DNA of 64,000 bases from an uncultured Pseudomonas sp. (GCF_943846705.1 NZ_OX044366.1:2170001-2234000), one strand, 5' to 3'; shown: positions 8,151 to 17,823, numbered from the stretch's first letter. The notes: generated by a model not told the origin, from the sequence alone. Program-made: numbers and translations.

Positions 8151-8195
8151 TGTGTTTGCATAAGGCTGGCCCTGACTCAGTCGCACTCACCGGGG

Positions 8196-8220
8196 ATAAA
8201 AAGCGCAAGTTTGTGCAAGC
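8196..8220. promoter_or_regulatory. Putative AraC-type operator, copy 2
   Basis: The sequence reads ATAAAAAGCGCAAG, then TTTG, then TGCAAGC, identical at 22 of 25 positions with 2564-2588 and with the same 10-bp GCAAG direct repeat. It lies 52 bp before the EamA transporter start. Bases beyond the 25-bp core are not conserved between the two copies, which argues for a functional site rather than a recent duplication. Confidence 0.55.
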
Positions 8221-8272
8221 CAGTCAGGGCTGAGCAGGCGCAAACTCTCGGCCATTCAAAGGGAGTTTGTTG

Positions 8273-9178
8273 ATGAACCTGTCGCTCTATCTGTTAACCG
8301 TGCTGATCTGGGGCACCACCTGGATTGCCCTGAAGATGCAACTGGGTGAAGTGGCGATTGCCGCCTCGATTGCCTATCGCTTTGCCCTCGCCGCGCTGGT
8401 GCTGTTTGCCGTTTTGCTGCTCAGTGGCCGCCTGCAGAAGCTCGATAAGCGCGGTCAGCTGATTTGCCTGACGCAAGGCTTGTGCCTGTTCTGCCTGAAT
8501 TTCATGTGCTTCTACACCGCCAGTCAATGGATACCCAGCGGCCTGGTGGCGGTGATTTTCTCCACCGCGACGTTATGGAACGCGATCAACGCACGGCTGT
8601 TCTTTAAGCAGAAAATCGCCGCCAATGTGCTCGCCGGTGGTGCGCTGGGGTTGGGTGGTTTAGCGTTGTTGTTCTGGCCGGAGTTGGCCGGGCATGAGGC
8701 CAGCCATGAAACCTTGTTGGGCATTGCTCTGGCGGTCGTGGGCACATTGCTGTTCTCCGCCGGCAATATGCTCTCCAGCCTGCAGCAGAAGGCCGGCCTC
8801 AAGCCGCTGACCACCAATGCCTGGGGCATGCTCTATGGCGCGTTGATGTTGGTGGCGATCTGTGTGGTCAGTGGCACGCCGTTTAGTATCGAGTGGACCA
8901 GCCGTTATATCGGCAGCCTGTTGTACCTGGCGATCCCCGGTTCGGTGGTCGGCTTTACCGCCTACCTGACCCTGGTCGGGCGCATGGGCCCGGAGCGCGC
9001 CGCCTACTGCACGGTGCTGTTCCCGGTGGTGGCGTTGAATATCTCGGTGTTTGCCGAGGGCTATCAATGGACCGCACCGGCCTTGTTCGGCCTGCTGCTG
9101 GTGATGCTCGGCAACGTGTTGGTGTTTCGTAAGCCCAAGGCGTTGCCGGCAACCGCGGCGTTGGTAGCGAAGGGCTGA
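8273..9178 (+). CDS. EamA/DMT-family transporter
   Basis: This 301-residue protein has ten predicted transmembrane helices in two EamA repeats (about residues 1-135 and 150-285), starting with the typical LLTVLIWGTTWIALK. Drug/metabolite transporters of this type usually export amino acids or other small metabolites; the substrate is not predictable here. ATG 8273 is chosen because GGGAG lies 7 nt upstream; a TTG at 8267 is in frame. The upstream motif shared with the AraC gene at 1629-2507 suggests control by that regulator, which would normally sit divergently beside it but is now about 5.7 kb away across the ars cluster. Confidence 0.9.
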   Translation: MNLSLYLLTVLIWGTTWIALKMQLGEVAIAASIAYRFALAALVLFAVLLLSGRLQKLDKRGQLICLTQGLCLFCLNFMCFYTASQWIPSGLVAVIFSTATLWNAINARLFFKQKIAANVLAGGALGLGGLALLFWPELAGHEASHETLLGIALAVVGTLLFSAGNMLSSLQQKAGLKPLTTNAWGMLYGALMLVAICVVSGTPFSIEWTSRYIGSLLYLAIPGSVVGFTAYLTLVGRMGPERAAYCTVLFPVVALNISVFAEGYQWTAPALFGLLLVMLGNVLVFRKPKALPATAALVAKG

Positions 9179-9200
9179 TCGGGCCCTTCATCAACAGCGA

Positions 9201-10529
9201 TTAATCGCTGCGCTTGGTGTTAATGGAAAAGTCCTTATTCACCACGCGAACCTCGCGCTGCGGGAAGGGGATTTCATAGCCGTGTTCCTGCAGCGCTTCC
9301 AGAATCATTAACAGCAGGTCACCGCCGACGCGGTTTTTGCCGTCGTCGATGCCCTCCATCCAGAACTCAACAAACATGTTGATGCCTGAGTCGCCAAAGC
9401 TATCGATTTCACAGTCGGGGCGCTCCTCGAGTGGCACATCTTCACCGCTGAATACTTGTGGATGGCTGGCCACCACGGTCTTGATGATTTCCACCAGCTT
9501 TCTGATGTCGGAGTGATAGGCGACCGAGAAATCCACGCGATAACGCTGGCTTTTGTCCTTGTGCGTCCAGTTGGTAAAAATCTCGGCGATGAATTTTTCG
9601 TTAGGCACCACGATGTCTTTGCCGTCGTAGGTTTCCAGGGTGGTTGAGCGCATGTTTAATTCGCGGACGATGCCGGTGCGACCATCATCGAGTTCAACGT
9701 AATCACCAATCGACACCGAGCGGTCGAGAAGGATGATGATTCCGGAAATAAAGTTGGAGGCAATCGCTTGCAAGCCCAAGCCGACACCCACACCAATGGC
9801 GCCGCCAAACACCGCGAGGGTGGTCAGATTGATGCCCATCACCTGCAAGATCAGCAGGGCCATGACGAAGAATATCGCCACCTCGAACAGTTTCGCCGCC
9901 ACTTCGCGGGTGCGTATATCGAGGTTTTCCTGATGGGCGATAAATGAGCGGCCAGTCTTGCTGCTAATACGCCCTAGCCAAAACAGCAGTGAACCAAAAA
10001 TGGCCACGCGGGCGATGCCGTAAAGCGAAATCTCAATATTGCCGAGGTTGACCGATATGGATTCGAGTATGGCGATCAAGCCAGCGAGTATGCCCAGTAG
10101 GTGCAGCAGCAGCAGCGGTATGCCCAGCCACTTGAATACCCCCGCGACCACCCGGCTTTGCACAAAGTTGCGGATGATCGAATAGAACAGCAGCAATATG
10201 GCAACTGTTAATGCGGTCTGCATCAGCCAGCTTTGGCCCAAGGCTTCGCCGCTTACCTCAACGGCGATGCGCAGCATTAAGATGGCGAACAGCGGAAAGA
10301 TTAAACCGCCCACGCGGCTAACCAATTTGCGCAAAGGGTGGGTAACAGACTTTTCTTGCAGCGCATCAAGGAACGGGGCATAGGTTCTGATGCGATTGGC
10401 CAACACCCAGGCAACCAGGTAGATCGCTAAAATAATACCGATCTGTGCATAGGTTTGCGGCTGGGAAAATGCGTCGAGTGCTTTATTGATAGTCTCACTG
10501 ACTAAGTGACTGAGCTCGTCTACGGTCAT
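9201..10529 (-). CDS. MscS-family mechanosensitive channel protein
   Basis: This 442-residue inner-membrane protein has about five N-terminal helices (residues 25-240). The pore-lining MscS helix follows (AVFGGAIGVGVGLGLQAIAS, about 243-262), then the beta domain (SVSIGDYVELDDGRTGIVRE) and a cytoplasmic C-terminal domain. Members open under membrane tension to release solutes during osmotic downshock. Length exceeds E. coli MscS (286) because of extra N-terminal helices, as in the YbdG/YnaI-like subfamilies. AAGG precedes the start by about 8 nt. It is convergent with the EamA gene and stands alone. Confidence 0.92.
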   Translation of the reverse strand: MTVDELSHLVSETINKALDAFSQPQTYAQIGIILAIYLVAWVLANRIRTYAPFLDALQEKSVTHPLRKLVSRVGGLIFPLFAILMLRIAVEVSGEALGQSWLMQTALTVAILLLFYSIIRNFVQSRVVAGVFKWLGIPLLLLHLLGILAGLIAILESISVNLGNIEISLYGIARVAIFGSLLFWLGRISSKTGRSFIAHQENLDIRTREVAAKLFEVAIFFVMALLILQVMGINLTTLAVFGGAIGVGVGLGLQAIASNFISGIIILLDRSVSIGDYVELDDGRTGIVRELNMRSTTLETYDGKDIVVPNEKFIAEIFTNWTHKDKSQRYRVDFSVAYHSDIRKLVEIIKTVVASHPQVFSGEDVPLEERPDCEIDSFGDSGINMFVEFWMEGIDDGKNRVGGDLLLMILEALQEHGYEIPFPQREVRVVNKDFSINTKRSD

Positions 10530-10712
10530 TTATTCAGCCTTATGTTCGACCTGATGGGTACCCAGACTATAGGCATATTGCCGCGAGTTGGGGGGGAGCT
10601 GGGATGAACTCATCGAGTAAGCACAGCACGATTAAGTCGCTCAGCGTCATTAATGGTGCCCGCCAAACACGTCAATCAAGCCGAGCCCGATAAGCCTGCG
10701 GGGGTAAGAGTG

Positions 10713-10733
10713 GAAAACCTTTCGCGGGTTTTC
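10713..10733 (-). terminator. Weak hairpin downstream of polB
   Basis: GAAAACC and GGTTTTC form a 7-bp stem with a 7-nt loop, 16 bp past the polB stop codon in its reading direction. No real U-tract follows, so it may only protect the transcript 3' end. Confidence 0.3.
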
Positions 10734-10748
10734 ATCCGGTAAAAGTAC

Positions 10749-13121
10749 TTAGAACAGCCCCAGCTGCCCGCCAATCAGGGTGGCGAAATTATCATCGACA
10801 AACGGCAGGATGGCGTCGGCCACCGGTTGCAGTTGCCGGGTCAGGTAATGGTCGTAGTCGATCGCGGCGCTGCGCGCTTCCAGTGGTTGCGGGCCGGCCG
10901 TGGTGATCACGTAGCTGATCCAGCCGCCGCGCTGGTATTGCAGTGGCCGCCCGTGCGCGGCGTTGTACTCATCGGCCAGGCGCGCGGCGCGCACATGCGG
11001 CGGCACGTTGCGCTCATAGTCAGTAAGCAGGCGGCGCAGGCGCTTGCGGTACACCAGCAGCTCATCCAGCTCGCCATTCAAAGTGCGCTCAACATAATCG
11101 CGCACATAATCCTGATAGGGCTGATTACGGAAGATCCGCTCATACAGCTCGCGCTGAAACTGCTGGGCCAGCGGCGACCAGTCGCTACGCACGGTTTCCA
11201 GGCCTTTGTAGACCATCTCGCTGCTGCCGTCGGCGCGGCTGACCAAGCCGGCGTAGCGCTTCTTACTGCCTTCCTCGGCGCCGCGAATGGTCGGCATCAG
11301 AAAACGCCGGTAATGGGTTTCGTATTGCAGCTCCAGGGCGCTGCTCAGACCGTACTCGGTCTGCAAGTGCTCAGCCCACCAGGCATTGACCTTGGCCACC
11401 AGGCTGCGGCCGATCTGCGCGGCATCGGCTTCGTCATGCAGGCGTTGCAGCCAGACGAAAGTCGAGTCGGTGTCGCCGTAAATCACCCGGTAACCTTCTG
11501 CCTCGATCAACGCGCGGGTGCGCGCCATGATCTCGTGGCCGCGCAGGGTGATGGAGGAGGCCAGGCGCGTGTCGAAGAAGCGGCAGCCGCTGGAGCCGAG
11601 CACGCCGTAAAAAGCATTCATGATGATCTTCAACGCTTGCGACAGCGGTGCGTTGTGCTCGCGTTTGGCTGCCTCGCGACTCTGCCACACACGTTCGACA
11701 ATCGCCGGCAGGCAATGCTCGCTACGGGAGAAACGCCCACCGCGAAAGCCTGGCACCGAATGCGCGTCGTCTGGCTGACGCAGGCCTTCGATCAGCCCCA
11801 CCGGATCGATCAGAAAGCTGCGGATGATCGACGGATACAGGCTCTTGTAATCCAGTACCAACACCGACTCATACAGCCCCGGCTGCGACTCCATGACAAA
11901 GCCGCCGGGGCTGGCTTGCGGCGGGTTGTCACCGAGGTTCGGCGCAACAAAGCCACGGCGATGCATCAGCGGCATATATAGGTGTTCAAACGCGGCCACC
12001 GAACCGCCGCTGCGGTCGGCGGGTAAACCGGTGACGGTGGCGCGTTCGAGCAGGAAGCTGAGGATCTCGGTTTTCTCGAAAACCCGCGAGACCAGCTCGC
12101 AGTCGCGCAGGTTGTAGCGCGCCAGGGCCGGTTTGTCCTCGCGGAACATGCGGTCGATTTCGTCCATGCGCTGGTAGGGCGTGGAGATGTCCTTGCCTTC
12201 GCCGAGCAGGGTTTGTGCGACGTTTTCCAGGCTGAACGAGGGGAAGCTCCAAGTCGCTGAGCGCAGCGCTTCGATACCGTCGATGATCAGCCGGCCCGCC
12301 GCGTCGGCAAAGAAGTGACCGTTTGCGCTGCCGTGTTCGCGCCACTGCATCTCGCTGCCATCACGGCCCAGAAGCAGCGGGATGGCCAGGCTGCGCGCAT
12401 GTTCGTGGAGCACACGCAGGTCGAACTGCACCAGGTTCCAGCCGATAATCGCGTCCGGATCATGCTGCGCCATCCACTGATTCAGGCGTTCGAGCAATTG
12501 ACCGCGGCTTTCGCAGTATCCCAATGCGAAGTCCACAGCCGGCGGCTGCTCGGGCGTGCGGCCGAGCATATACACGTCGCGCTGGCCGCAGCCCTCGATG
12601 GCAATCGAGTACAACTCGCCGAAGGCATTGGTTTCGATATCCAGCGAGGCCAGCTTGAGCGTCGGGCGGTAGTCGCTACAGGGTTTGATCTGCGCATCCA
12701 GCAGCAGGCCATCGCTGTTGGGCGCGCCAGTGAACTGCACCGGGGCGGTGATAAAACGCTCCATCAGGTAGCGCTCGGGCGGCCGTACATCTGCCTCGTA
12801 GACCGTCACGCCGGCGCGGCGCAGGCGTTTATCGAGATCAATCAACTGGCGATGCTGCTGGCAATACAGGCCCAGCACCGGGCGCTGCTGAAAGTCCTTT
12901 AGCCCCAGGGGGCGCAGTTCAACGCCGCTTTCATTGGCCAGCAGCGCCTCGGCCTGGGCGTGCTGCTCAGCTGGAATAAACGCCACCGAGGGTTGCAGCG
13001 GCAAGCGGATATGCCGCGGCCCGTTATCGGTGGCCAGCCAGAACTCCACCAGCGTCCCGGCCGGCGTATCACGCCAGTGGCGGGTGAGGATAAAGCCCTG
13101 CTGTAAGTCCACCGTACTCAT
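10749..13121 (-). CDS. polB: DNA polymerase II (family B)
   Basis: This 790-residue polymerase is close to the 783 residues of E. coli Pol II. The N-terminal 3'-5' exonuclease carries Exo I (SLDIETNAFGE, about residue 152) and Exo II (WNLVQFDLRVL). The palm has motif A DYKSLYPSII (about 420) and motif C YGDTDSTFVW (about 547), with the metal-binding aspartates present. Pol II acts in replication restart and tolerated lesion bypass; in E. coli it belongs to the SOS response. No clear LexA box was identified by eye upstream. It is divergent from rlhA across 144 bp. Confidence 0.97.
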   Translation of the reverse strand: MSTVDLQQGFILTRHWRDTPAGTLVEFWLATDNGPRHIRLPLQPSVAFIPAEQHAQAEALLANESGVELRPLGLKDFQQRPVLGLYCQQHRQLIDLDKRLRRAGVTVYEADVRPPERYLMERFITAPVQFTGAPNSDGLLLDAQIKPCSDYRPTLKLASLDIETNAFGELYSIAIEGCGQRDVYMLGRTPEQPPAVDFALGYCESRGQLLERLNQWMAQHDPDAIIGWNLVQFDLRVLHEHARSLAIPLLLGRDGSEMQWREHGSANGHFFADAAGRLIIDGIEALRSATWSFPSFSLENVAQTLLGEGKDISTPYQRMDEIDRMFREDKPALARYNLRDCELVSRVFEKTEILSFLLERATVTGLPADRSGGSVAAFEHLYMPLMHRRGFVAPNLGDNPPQASPGGFVMESQPGLYESVLVLDYKSLYPSIIRSFLIDPVGLIEGLRQPDDAHSVPGFRGGRFSRSEHCLPAIVERVWQSREAAKREHNAPLSQALKIIMNAFYGVLGSSGCRFFDTRLASSITLRGHEIMARTRALIEAEGYRVIYGDTDSTFVWLQRLHDEADAAQIGRSLVAKVNAWWAEHLQTEYGLSSALELQYETHYRRFLMPTIRGAEEGSKKRYAGLVSRADGSSEMVYKGLETVRSDWSPLAQQFQRELYERIFRNQPYQDYVRDYVERTLNGELDELLVYRKRLRRLLTDYERNVPPHVRAARLADEYNAAHGRPLQYQRGGWISYVITTAGPQPLEARSAAIDYDHYLTRQLQPVADAILPFVDDNFATLIGGQLGLF

Positions 13122-13265
13122 CCCGTGCTCATTCGAAAGGCAATTCTACGTGGCCTTTTGCATGGATGCCCATACAGTGTGTAAGTGGCTGCCAAGCGGG
13201 CAGAGACAAACCCGCCTTTAAGGGTAAAATGCCCGGCTTAATTGACTGCCGCCGATGCCCACGCC

Positions 13266-15263
13266 ATGTCCCTGCCCAAGCACCACCTCGAACTGCTCAG
13301 CCCTGCGCGCGATACCACTATTGCCAAGGAGGCCATCCTGCATGGCGCTGATGCCGTGTACATCGGTGGCCCCGGCTTTGGCGCGCGGCACAACGCCAGC
13401 AACAGCGTGGCGGAGATTGCCGAGCTGGTGCAGTTTGCCCATTTGTTCCATGCGCGGGTGTTCGTCACCCTCAACACCATCCTGCATGAGGATGAGCTGG
13501 AGCCGGCGCGGCAGATGATCTGGCAGCTGTATGAGGCCGGCATCGATGCGCTGATTGTGCAAGATATGGGCGTGATGGAGATGGACCTGCCGCCCATCGA
13601 GATCCACGCCAGCACCCAGTGCGACATCCGCACCCTGGAAAAAGCCCGCTTCCTCGATAACGCCGGTTTCTCCCAGCTGGTGTTGGCCCGCGAGCTGAAC
13701 CTGCAAGAAATCAGCAACATCTGCAAAAACGTCGATTCGGCGGTGGAGTTCTTTATCCACGGCGCGCTGTGCGTGGCGTTCTCCGGGCAGTGCAACATCT
13801 CCCACGCGCAGACCGGGCGCAGCGCCAACCGTGGTGACTGCTCACAAGCCTGCCGCCTGCCGTACACCCTGAAAGATGATCAGGGCCGCGTGGTGGCGTT
13901 TGATAAGCACCTGCTGTCGATGAAGGACAACAACCAGACCGACAACCTGATTCATCTGGTGGATGCCGGCGTGCGCTCGTTCAAGATCGAAGGGCGCTAC
14001 AAAGACATGAGCTACGTGAAGAACATCACCGCGCACTACCGCCAGGAACTCGACGCGATTCTCGAACAGCGTCCGCACCTGGCCCGCGCTGCCAGCGGCC
14101 GTACCGAGCACTTCTTTACCCCGGACACCGACAAAACCTTCCACCGTGGCAGCACCGACTACTTTGTCAGCGACCGCAAGGTGGATATCGGCGCGTTCGA
14201 CTCGCCAACCTTTACCGGGTTGGCGGTGGGCTATATCGAGAAGGTCAACAAGCGCGACCTGATCGCCGTCACTGACACGCCGCTGTCGAATGGCGATGGC
14301 CTTAATGTGCTGATCAAGCGCGAAGTGGTGGGCTTTCGCAGCAACATCTGCGAGCTCAAAGGCGAGTTCGACGAGGACGGCGAGAAGCGCTACCGCTACC
14401 GCGTCGAGCCTAATGAGATGCCCGAGGCCATGCAGCGCGTGCGCCCGCAACAGCCGCTCAATCGCAACCTTGACCATAACTGGCAGCAAGCCTTGCAGAA
14501 GACTTCGGCCGAGCGCCGCGTTGCGGTGAGCTGGCAGGTGGCGTTGCACGGCGATCAGTTGCACTTGAGCGTGACCAGCGAAGAGGGCGTAGTGGCCAGC
14601 GTCAGCCTGAATGGGCCGTTCGCCGCCGCCAAGGATGCCGAGCAATCCCGTGAGCAGCTGGCCGACACCTTGAGCAAGCTGGGCACCACCATCTACTTCA
14701 GCACCGCTGTGCAGATCGACTGCGAAGCCGTGCCGTTTATCCCCGGCTCGCAACTCAAGGCCCTGCGCCGCGAAGCCATTGAAGCGCTGACTCAGGCCCG
14801 CGTTGCCGTCCATCCCCGTGGCGGGCGCAAGCCAGTTAGCGTGCCAGCGCCGGTGTACCCCGAGTCGCATCTGACCTTCCTTGCCAACGTCTACAACGAC
14901 AAGGCCCGCACCTTCTACCAGCGTTACGGCGTGCAGCTGATCGATGCGGCTTACGAGGCCCATGAAGAAGCCGGCGATGTGCCGGTGATGATCACCAAGC
15001 ACTGCCTGCGGTTCTCCTTCAACCTCTGCCCTAAGCAGGCCAAAGGCGTCACCGGCGTGCGCACCAAAGTCTCGGACATGCAGCTGATCCACCAGGACGA
15101 AGTGCTGACCCTGAAGTTCGACTGCAAACCGTGTGAGATGCACATCATCGGCAAGATGAAGGGCCATATCCTGCATCAGCCACAACCGGGCAGCGCGGCG
15201 AGCAATGCCGGCGCGGTGGGCTATATCACCCCGGAAGATTTGCTGAAAACCATCAAGCGCTAA
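13266..15263 (+). CDS. rlhA: Peptidase-U32-family 23S rRNA C2501 hydroxylase (RlhA/YdcP)
   Basis: This 665-residue protein has the U32 TIM-barrel-like N-terminal domain (ELLSPARDTTIAKEAILHGADAVYIGG; written here in outline, residues about 8-36) and the cysteine-rich signature SGQCNISHA followed by NRGDCSQACRLPY. The C-terminal half carries further conserved cysteines (HCLRFSFNLCPK, FDCKPCEMH). E. coli RlhA (653 aa) makes 5-hydroxycytidine 2501 in 23S rRNA using prephenate-dependent chemistry; the length and C-terminal cysteines match RlhA better than UbiU/UbiV or TrhP. Start ATG 13266 (MSLPKHHLELL) is chosen by family alignment; an upstream TTG at 13242 exists. Neither has an obvious ribosome site. 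Confidence 0.88.
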   Translation: MSLPKHHLELLSPARDTTIAKEAILHGADAVYIGGPGFGARHNASNSVAEIAELVQFAHLFHARVFVTLNTILHEDELEPARQMIWQLYEAGIDALIVQDMGVMEMDLPPIEIHASTQCDIRTLEKARFLDNAGFSQLVLARELNLQEISNICKNVDSAVEFFIHGALCVAFSGQCNISHAQTGRSANRGDCSQACRLPYTLKDDQGRVVAFDKHLLSMKDNNQTDNLIHLVDAGVRSFKIEGRYKDMSYVKNITAHYRQELDAILEQRPHLARAASGRTEHFFTPDTDKTFHRGSTDYFVSDRKVDIGAFDSPTFTGLAVGYIEKVNKRDLIAVTDTPLSNGDGLNVLIKREVVGFRSNICELKGEFDEDGEKRYRYRVEPNEMPEAMQRVRPQQPLNRNLDHNWQQALQKTSAERRVAVSWQVALHGDQLHLSVTSEEGVVASVSLNGPFAAAKDAEQSREQLADTLSKLGTTIYFSTAVQIDCEAVPFIPGSQLKALRREAIEALTQARVAVHPRGGRKPVSVPAPVYPESHLTFLANVYNDKARTFYQRYGVQLIDAAYEAHEEAGDVPVMITKHCLRFSFNLCPKQAKGVTGVRTKVSDMQLIHQDEVLTLKFDCKPCEMHIIGKMKGHILHQPQPGSAASNAGAVGYITPEDLLKTIKR

Positions 15264-15310
15264 CGCTAAGCGGTAATCCTACGGCCACTCGGTGTTTGGG
15301 TGGACGGCGC

Positions 15311-15691
15311 TTAAGGACGCTGGAGCTTGGCCAGCGCCAGCCAGGCCAGCAGCGGGTAGCTGAAGTAATGCAAACCAAAGATAAACAGGCCCATCGGGCC
15401 GGGTTCGTCTTTGAACCACATCATGCCCAGCAGACCCAGGTAGAGCAGGGCAAGGATGCCGCCGTACAGGGCGATTAACCGGCGGCGTTCGCCGGGGTGC
15501 GGGCGACGCTTATGTTGCAGGTAGAACCACAGCGCCATGCCACCGGCGACGACAGCCGCCACGATGAGGGTGTTAAGTACACCGGGGAGTTTGGCGAAGG
15601 TGCGCAGCAGCAGATTGAGCACGATAACTGCCGCGACCCCGCCGATGGCCAAGTGAGTGATCGGCGCGTGGTCGGGGCTGGCGTCGTGCAT
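15311..15691 (-). CDS. Hypothetical inner-membrane protein
   Basis: This 126-residue protein has four predicted transmembrane helices (about residues 14-34, 39-58, 71-89 and 100-122) and a basic loop (HKRRPHPGERRR) between helices two and three. I do not recognise a characterised family. GGAG lies about 9 nt before the start. It is convergent with rlhA and just downstream of the SDR gene on the same strand (11 bp), so the two may be co-transcribed. Confidence 0.75.
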   Translation of the reverse strand: MHDASPDHAPITHLAIGGVAAVIVLNLLLRTFAKLPGVLNTLIVAAVVAGGMALWFYLQHKRRPHPGERRRLIALYGGILALLYLGLLGMMWFKDEPGPMGLFIFGLHYFSYPLLAWLALAKLQRP

Positions 15692-15702
15692 TGGGGCGAC
15701 TC

Positions 15703-16533
15703 CTACAGGCTGCGGTTTAGGCCAAAGCGTTTTTTCAGAATGCTTTCCATCAAGCGCTTAGGCACCAGCGCTGCGAGCAGGGGCAGGGCACGGCTGCCGT
15801 TGCCCAGGCGGATCAGGTTGGGCCGGGGTTTGCTCTGCACCGCCGCCAGCAGGTTGCGGGCGAAGTGGCTGGCGGGGGTGGGGTTGTCCTGTGAGGCATT
15901 GGCGCGGGCGCGGATGCCCTCGCGGATCGGCCACCAGGGTGAGGCCTGGTCGATCAGCTGTTCGGCCTGCTGGCTGGCGTTGGCGCCGAAGCTGGAGGCA
16001 ATCGCGCCGGGCTGTACTTCCATCACCTCAATCGCAAAGGGCGCCAGCTCCAGGCGCAGCGCATCACTTAACGCATGCACGGCAGCCTTGGAGGCGCAGT
16101 AAGCACCGGCGAACGGGGTGACCAGCACGCCGGAGACGCTGCCGACATTCACCACCAGGCCTTTGTTCTGCCGCAGCAGCGGGAACAGTGAACGGGTCAC
16201 GCCGACGATTGAAAACACGTTGGTTTCGAACTGCTTGCGCATGGCGCTCACGCCGCCGTCGAGCAGCGGGCCCATGGCGCCGTAACCGGCGTTGTTGATC
16301 AGCACATCGAGACCGCCAATTTCGGATTTTAGGCGTTCGGCCAGTTGGCCCAGCGCCTGACCATCGTTGACGTCCAGCTCCACCGCGTTAAACCCAGCCT
16401 CACTCAAGGCCGCCAGGTCCTCGGCTTTACGCGCGCTGGCCCAGACTTGATAACCGGCTTGCTGAAACACCTCGGCCAGGGCGCGGCCAATGCCGCTGGA
16501 ACAGCCGGTGATCAGTACGCTGGGTTGGCTCAT
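15703..16533 (-). CDS. Short-chain dehydrogenase/reductase
   Basis: This 276-residue classical SDR has the cofactor motif TGCSSGIG (residues 9-16), the structural NNAG motif (about 84-87), a catalytic Ser in NVGSVSG, and YxxxK in AYCASK (about 153-158). It binds NAD(P)H and oxidises or reduces an unknown alcohol or carbonyl. The Arg-Lys pair after the second strand (SARKAE) favours NADP(H). AAGGAG is 7 nt before the start. Confidence 0.9.
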   Translation of the reverse strand: MSQPSVLITGCSSGIGRALAEVFQQAGYQVWASARKAEDLAALSEAGFNAVELDVNDGQALGQLAERLKSEIGGLDVLINNAGYGAMGPLLDGGVSAMRKQFETNVFSIVGVTRSLFPLLRQNKGLVVNVGSVSGVLVTPFAGAYCASKAAVHALSDALRLELAPFAIEVMEVQPGAIASSFGANASQQAEQLIDQASPWWPIREGIRARANASQDNPTPASHFARNLLAAVQSKPRPNLIRLGNGSRALPLLAALVPKRLMESILKKRFGLNRSL

Positions 16534-16575
16534 GCACAGCTCCTTATTATTTTTTATGCAGTCGATGTAGCGGTG

Positions 16576-17040
16576 TTAATAGACAAAGCTGCCTTGCAGG
16601 CGCTCGGCGCGGAACTTCAGGGTGCTGGCACGGTAGCCGCTGCGCAGAGGCGGCAGGGGCAGGCAGGTTTGCCAGGTGGCCCCTGGCTGTAAGTCGCCCG
16701 GGCCGCTGTAGCGCGGGGTTTCATACAGGCGCTCGGCCAGATTGGTGCTGTCGCCCGGGCGGTAAGCGGCGATCTGCCATTGCAGTTCGACCAATGCCGC
16801 TGCACTGGCGTTTTTCAGGTTCAGGGTCAGCGGGCGATCTGCCGGGCAGCTGTCCGGGGCATAGTCGAGGCGTAATTCGAGGTGCGCCAGGTGGCGGTTT
16901 TCGCGGCTTTCTTCCCAGAGCACCCAGCTGGTCACCAGGCCCAGGCCGATCAACGCGGCGAGCGAGATCGGCAGGGCCTTGCTCGGGTAGCGGATCAGCA
17001 AGATCAGCCAGCTCAGTACCAGAATTGCGCCGAATAGCAT
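16576..17040 (-). CDS. Conserved hypothetical membrane-anchored protein
   Basis: This 154-residue protein has two N-terminal hydrophobic helices (about residues 1-17 and 23-43) and a soluble domain of mixed beta character with two cysteines (Cys65 and Cys124). Its start lies 3 bp after the yaaA stop codon, so it is translated from the same message. The topology suggests a periplasmic or extracytoplasmic C-terminal domain. No function can be assigned. Confidence 0.7.
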   Translation of the reverse strand: MLFGAILVLSWLILLIRYPSKALPISLAALIGLGLVTSWVLWEESRENRHLAHLELRLDYAPDSCPADRPLTLNLKNASAAALVELQWQIAAYRPGDSTNLAERLYETPRYSGPGDLQPGATWQTCLPLPPLRSGYRASTLKFRAERLQGSFVY

Positions 17041-17043
17041 TAA

Positions 17044-17823
17044 TCAGGCCTCGGGGTGGTCACGTAGGAATACCAGACTATCAGTCTTGGACTGCTCCGC
17101 CGAATAACGATAGCCCTGGTAGCTGAAGTCCTTGAGGCCGGCCGGGTCGCTGATGCGCTCCTTGATCACGTAACGCGCCATCAGGCCGCGGGCTTTCTTG
17201 GCGTAGAAGCTGATGATCTTGTACTGGCCGTTTTTCTGATCCTTGAACTCGGTGTTGATAACCCGCGCATTCAGCGCCTTACGCTTCACCGCGCTGAAGT
17301 ACTCGTTGGAGGCCAGGTTGAGCAGTACCTCATCGCCTTGAGCGGCCAGCGCCTCATTGAGCCAGCCGCTGATGCGCTCGCCCCAGAAGTCATAGAGGTT
17401 ATTGCCGCGTGGGTTGGCCAGCTTGGTGCCCATCTCCAGGCGATAGGGCTGCATCAGGTCCAGTGGACGCAGCAGGCCATACAGTCCGGAGAGCATGCGC
17501 AGGTGTTTTTGAGCGAAATCGAAATCGCTTTCGTTGAAGTCTTCGGCATTTAGCCCGGTGTACACATCGCCCTTGAACGCCAGCAGCGCCTGCTTGGCGT
17601 TGGAGGGGTTGAACGGCCGCTCCCAGCTGCCAAAACGCGCGGCATTCAGGCCGGCGAGTTTGTCCGAGAGGTGCATCAGTTCGGCGATTTGCGCGGGGCT
17701 AAAATCGCGCAGTTGCTCGATCAGTGCCTGCGCATGGTCGAGGTGCTCAGGCTGGGTAAAACGCGGGGTTACCGACGGCGTCTCGTAATCGAGGGTCTTG
17801 GCCGGGGAAATCACCATCAACAT
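17044..17823 (-). CDS. yaaA: YaaA peroxide-stress protein
   Basis: This 259-residue DUF328 protein begins MLMVISPAKTLDY, the family hallmark, and contains GLYGLLRPLDLMQPYRLEMG. E. coli YaaA lowers free intracellular iron during hydrogen peroxide stress and so limits Fenton damage; structural work on relatives points to DNA binding. AGGAG precedes the start. It is followed almost without a gap by the hypothetical membrane protein at 16576-17040. Confidence 0.95.
   Translation of the reverse strand: MLMVISPAKTLDYETPSVTPRFTQPEHLDHAQALIEQLRDFSPAQIAELMHLSDKLAGLNAARFGSWERPFNPSNAKQALLAFKGDVYTGLNAEDFNESDFDFAQKHLRMLSGLYGLLRPLDLMQPYRLEMGTKLANPRGNNLYDFWGERISGWLNEALAAQGDEVLLNLASNEYFSAVKRKALNARVINTEFKDQKNGQYKIISFYAKKARGLMARYVIKERISDPAGLKDFSYQGYRYSAEQSKTDSLVFLRDHPEA

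Noticed and set aside
13842..15185. 447-codon minus-strand frame inside rlhA
   Set aside because: Antisense to a well-supported gene and without conserved motifs.
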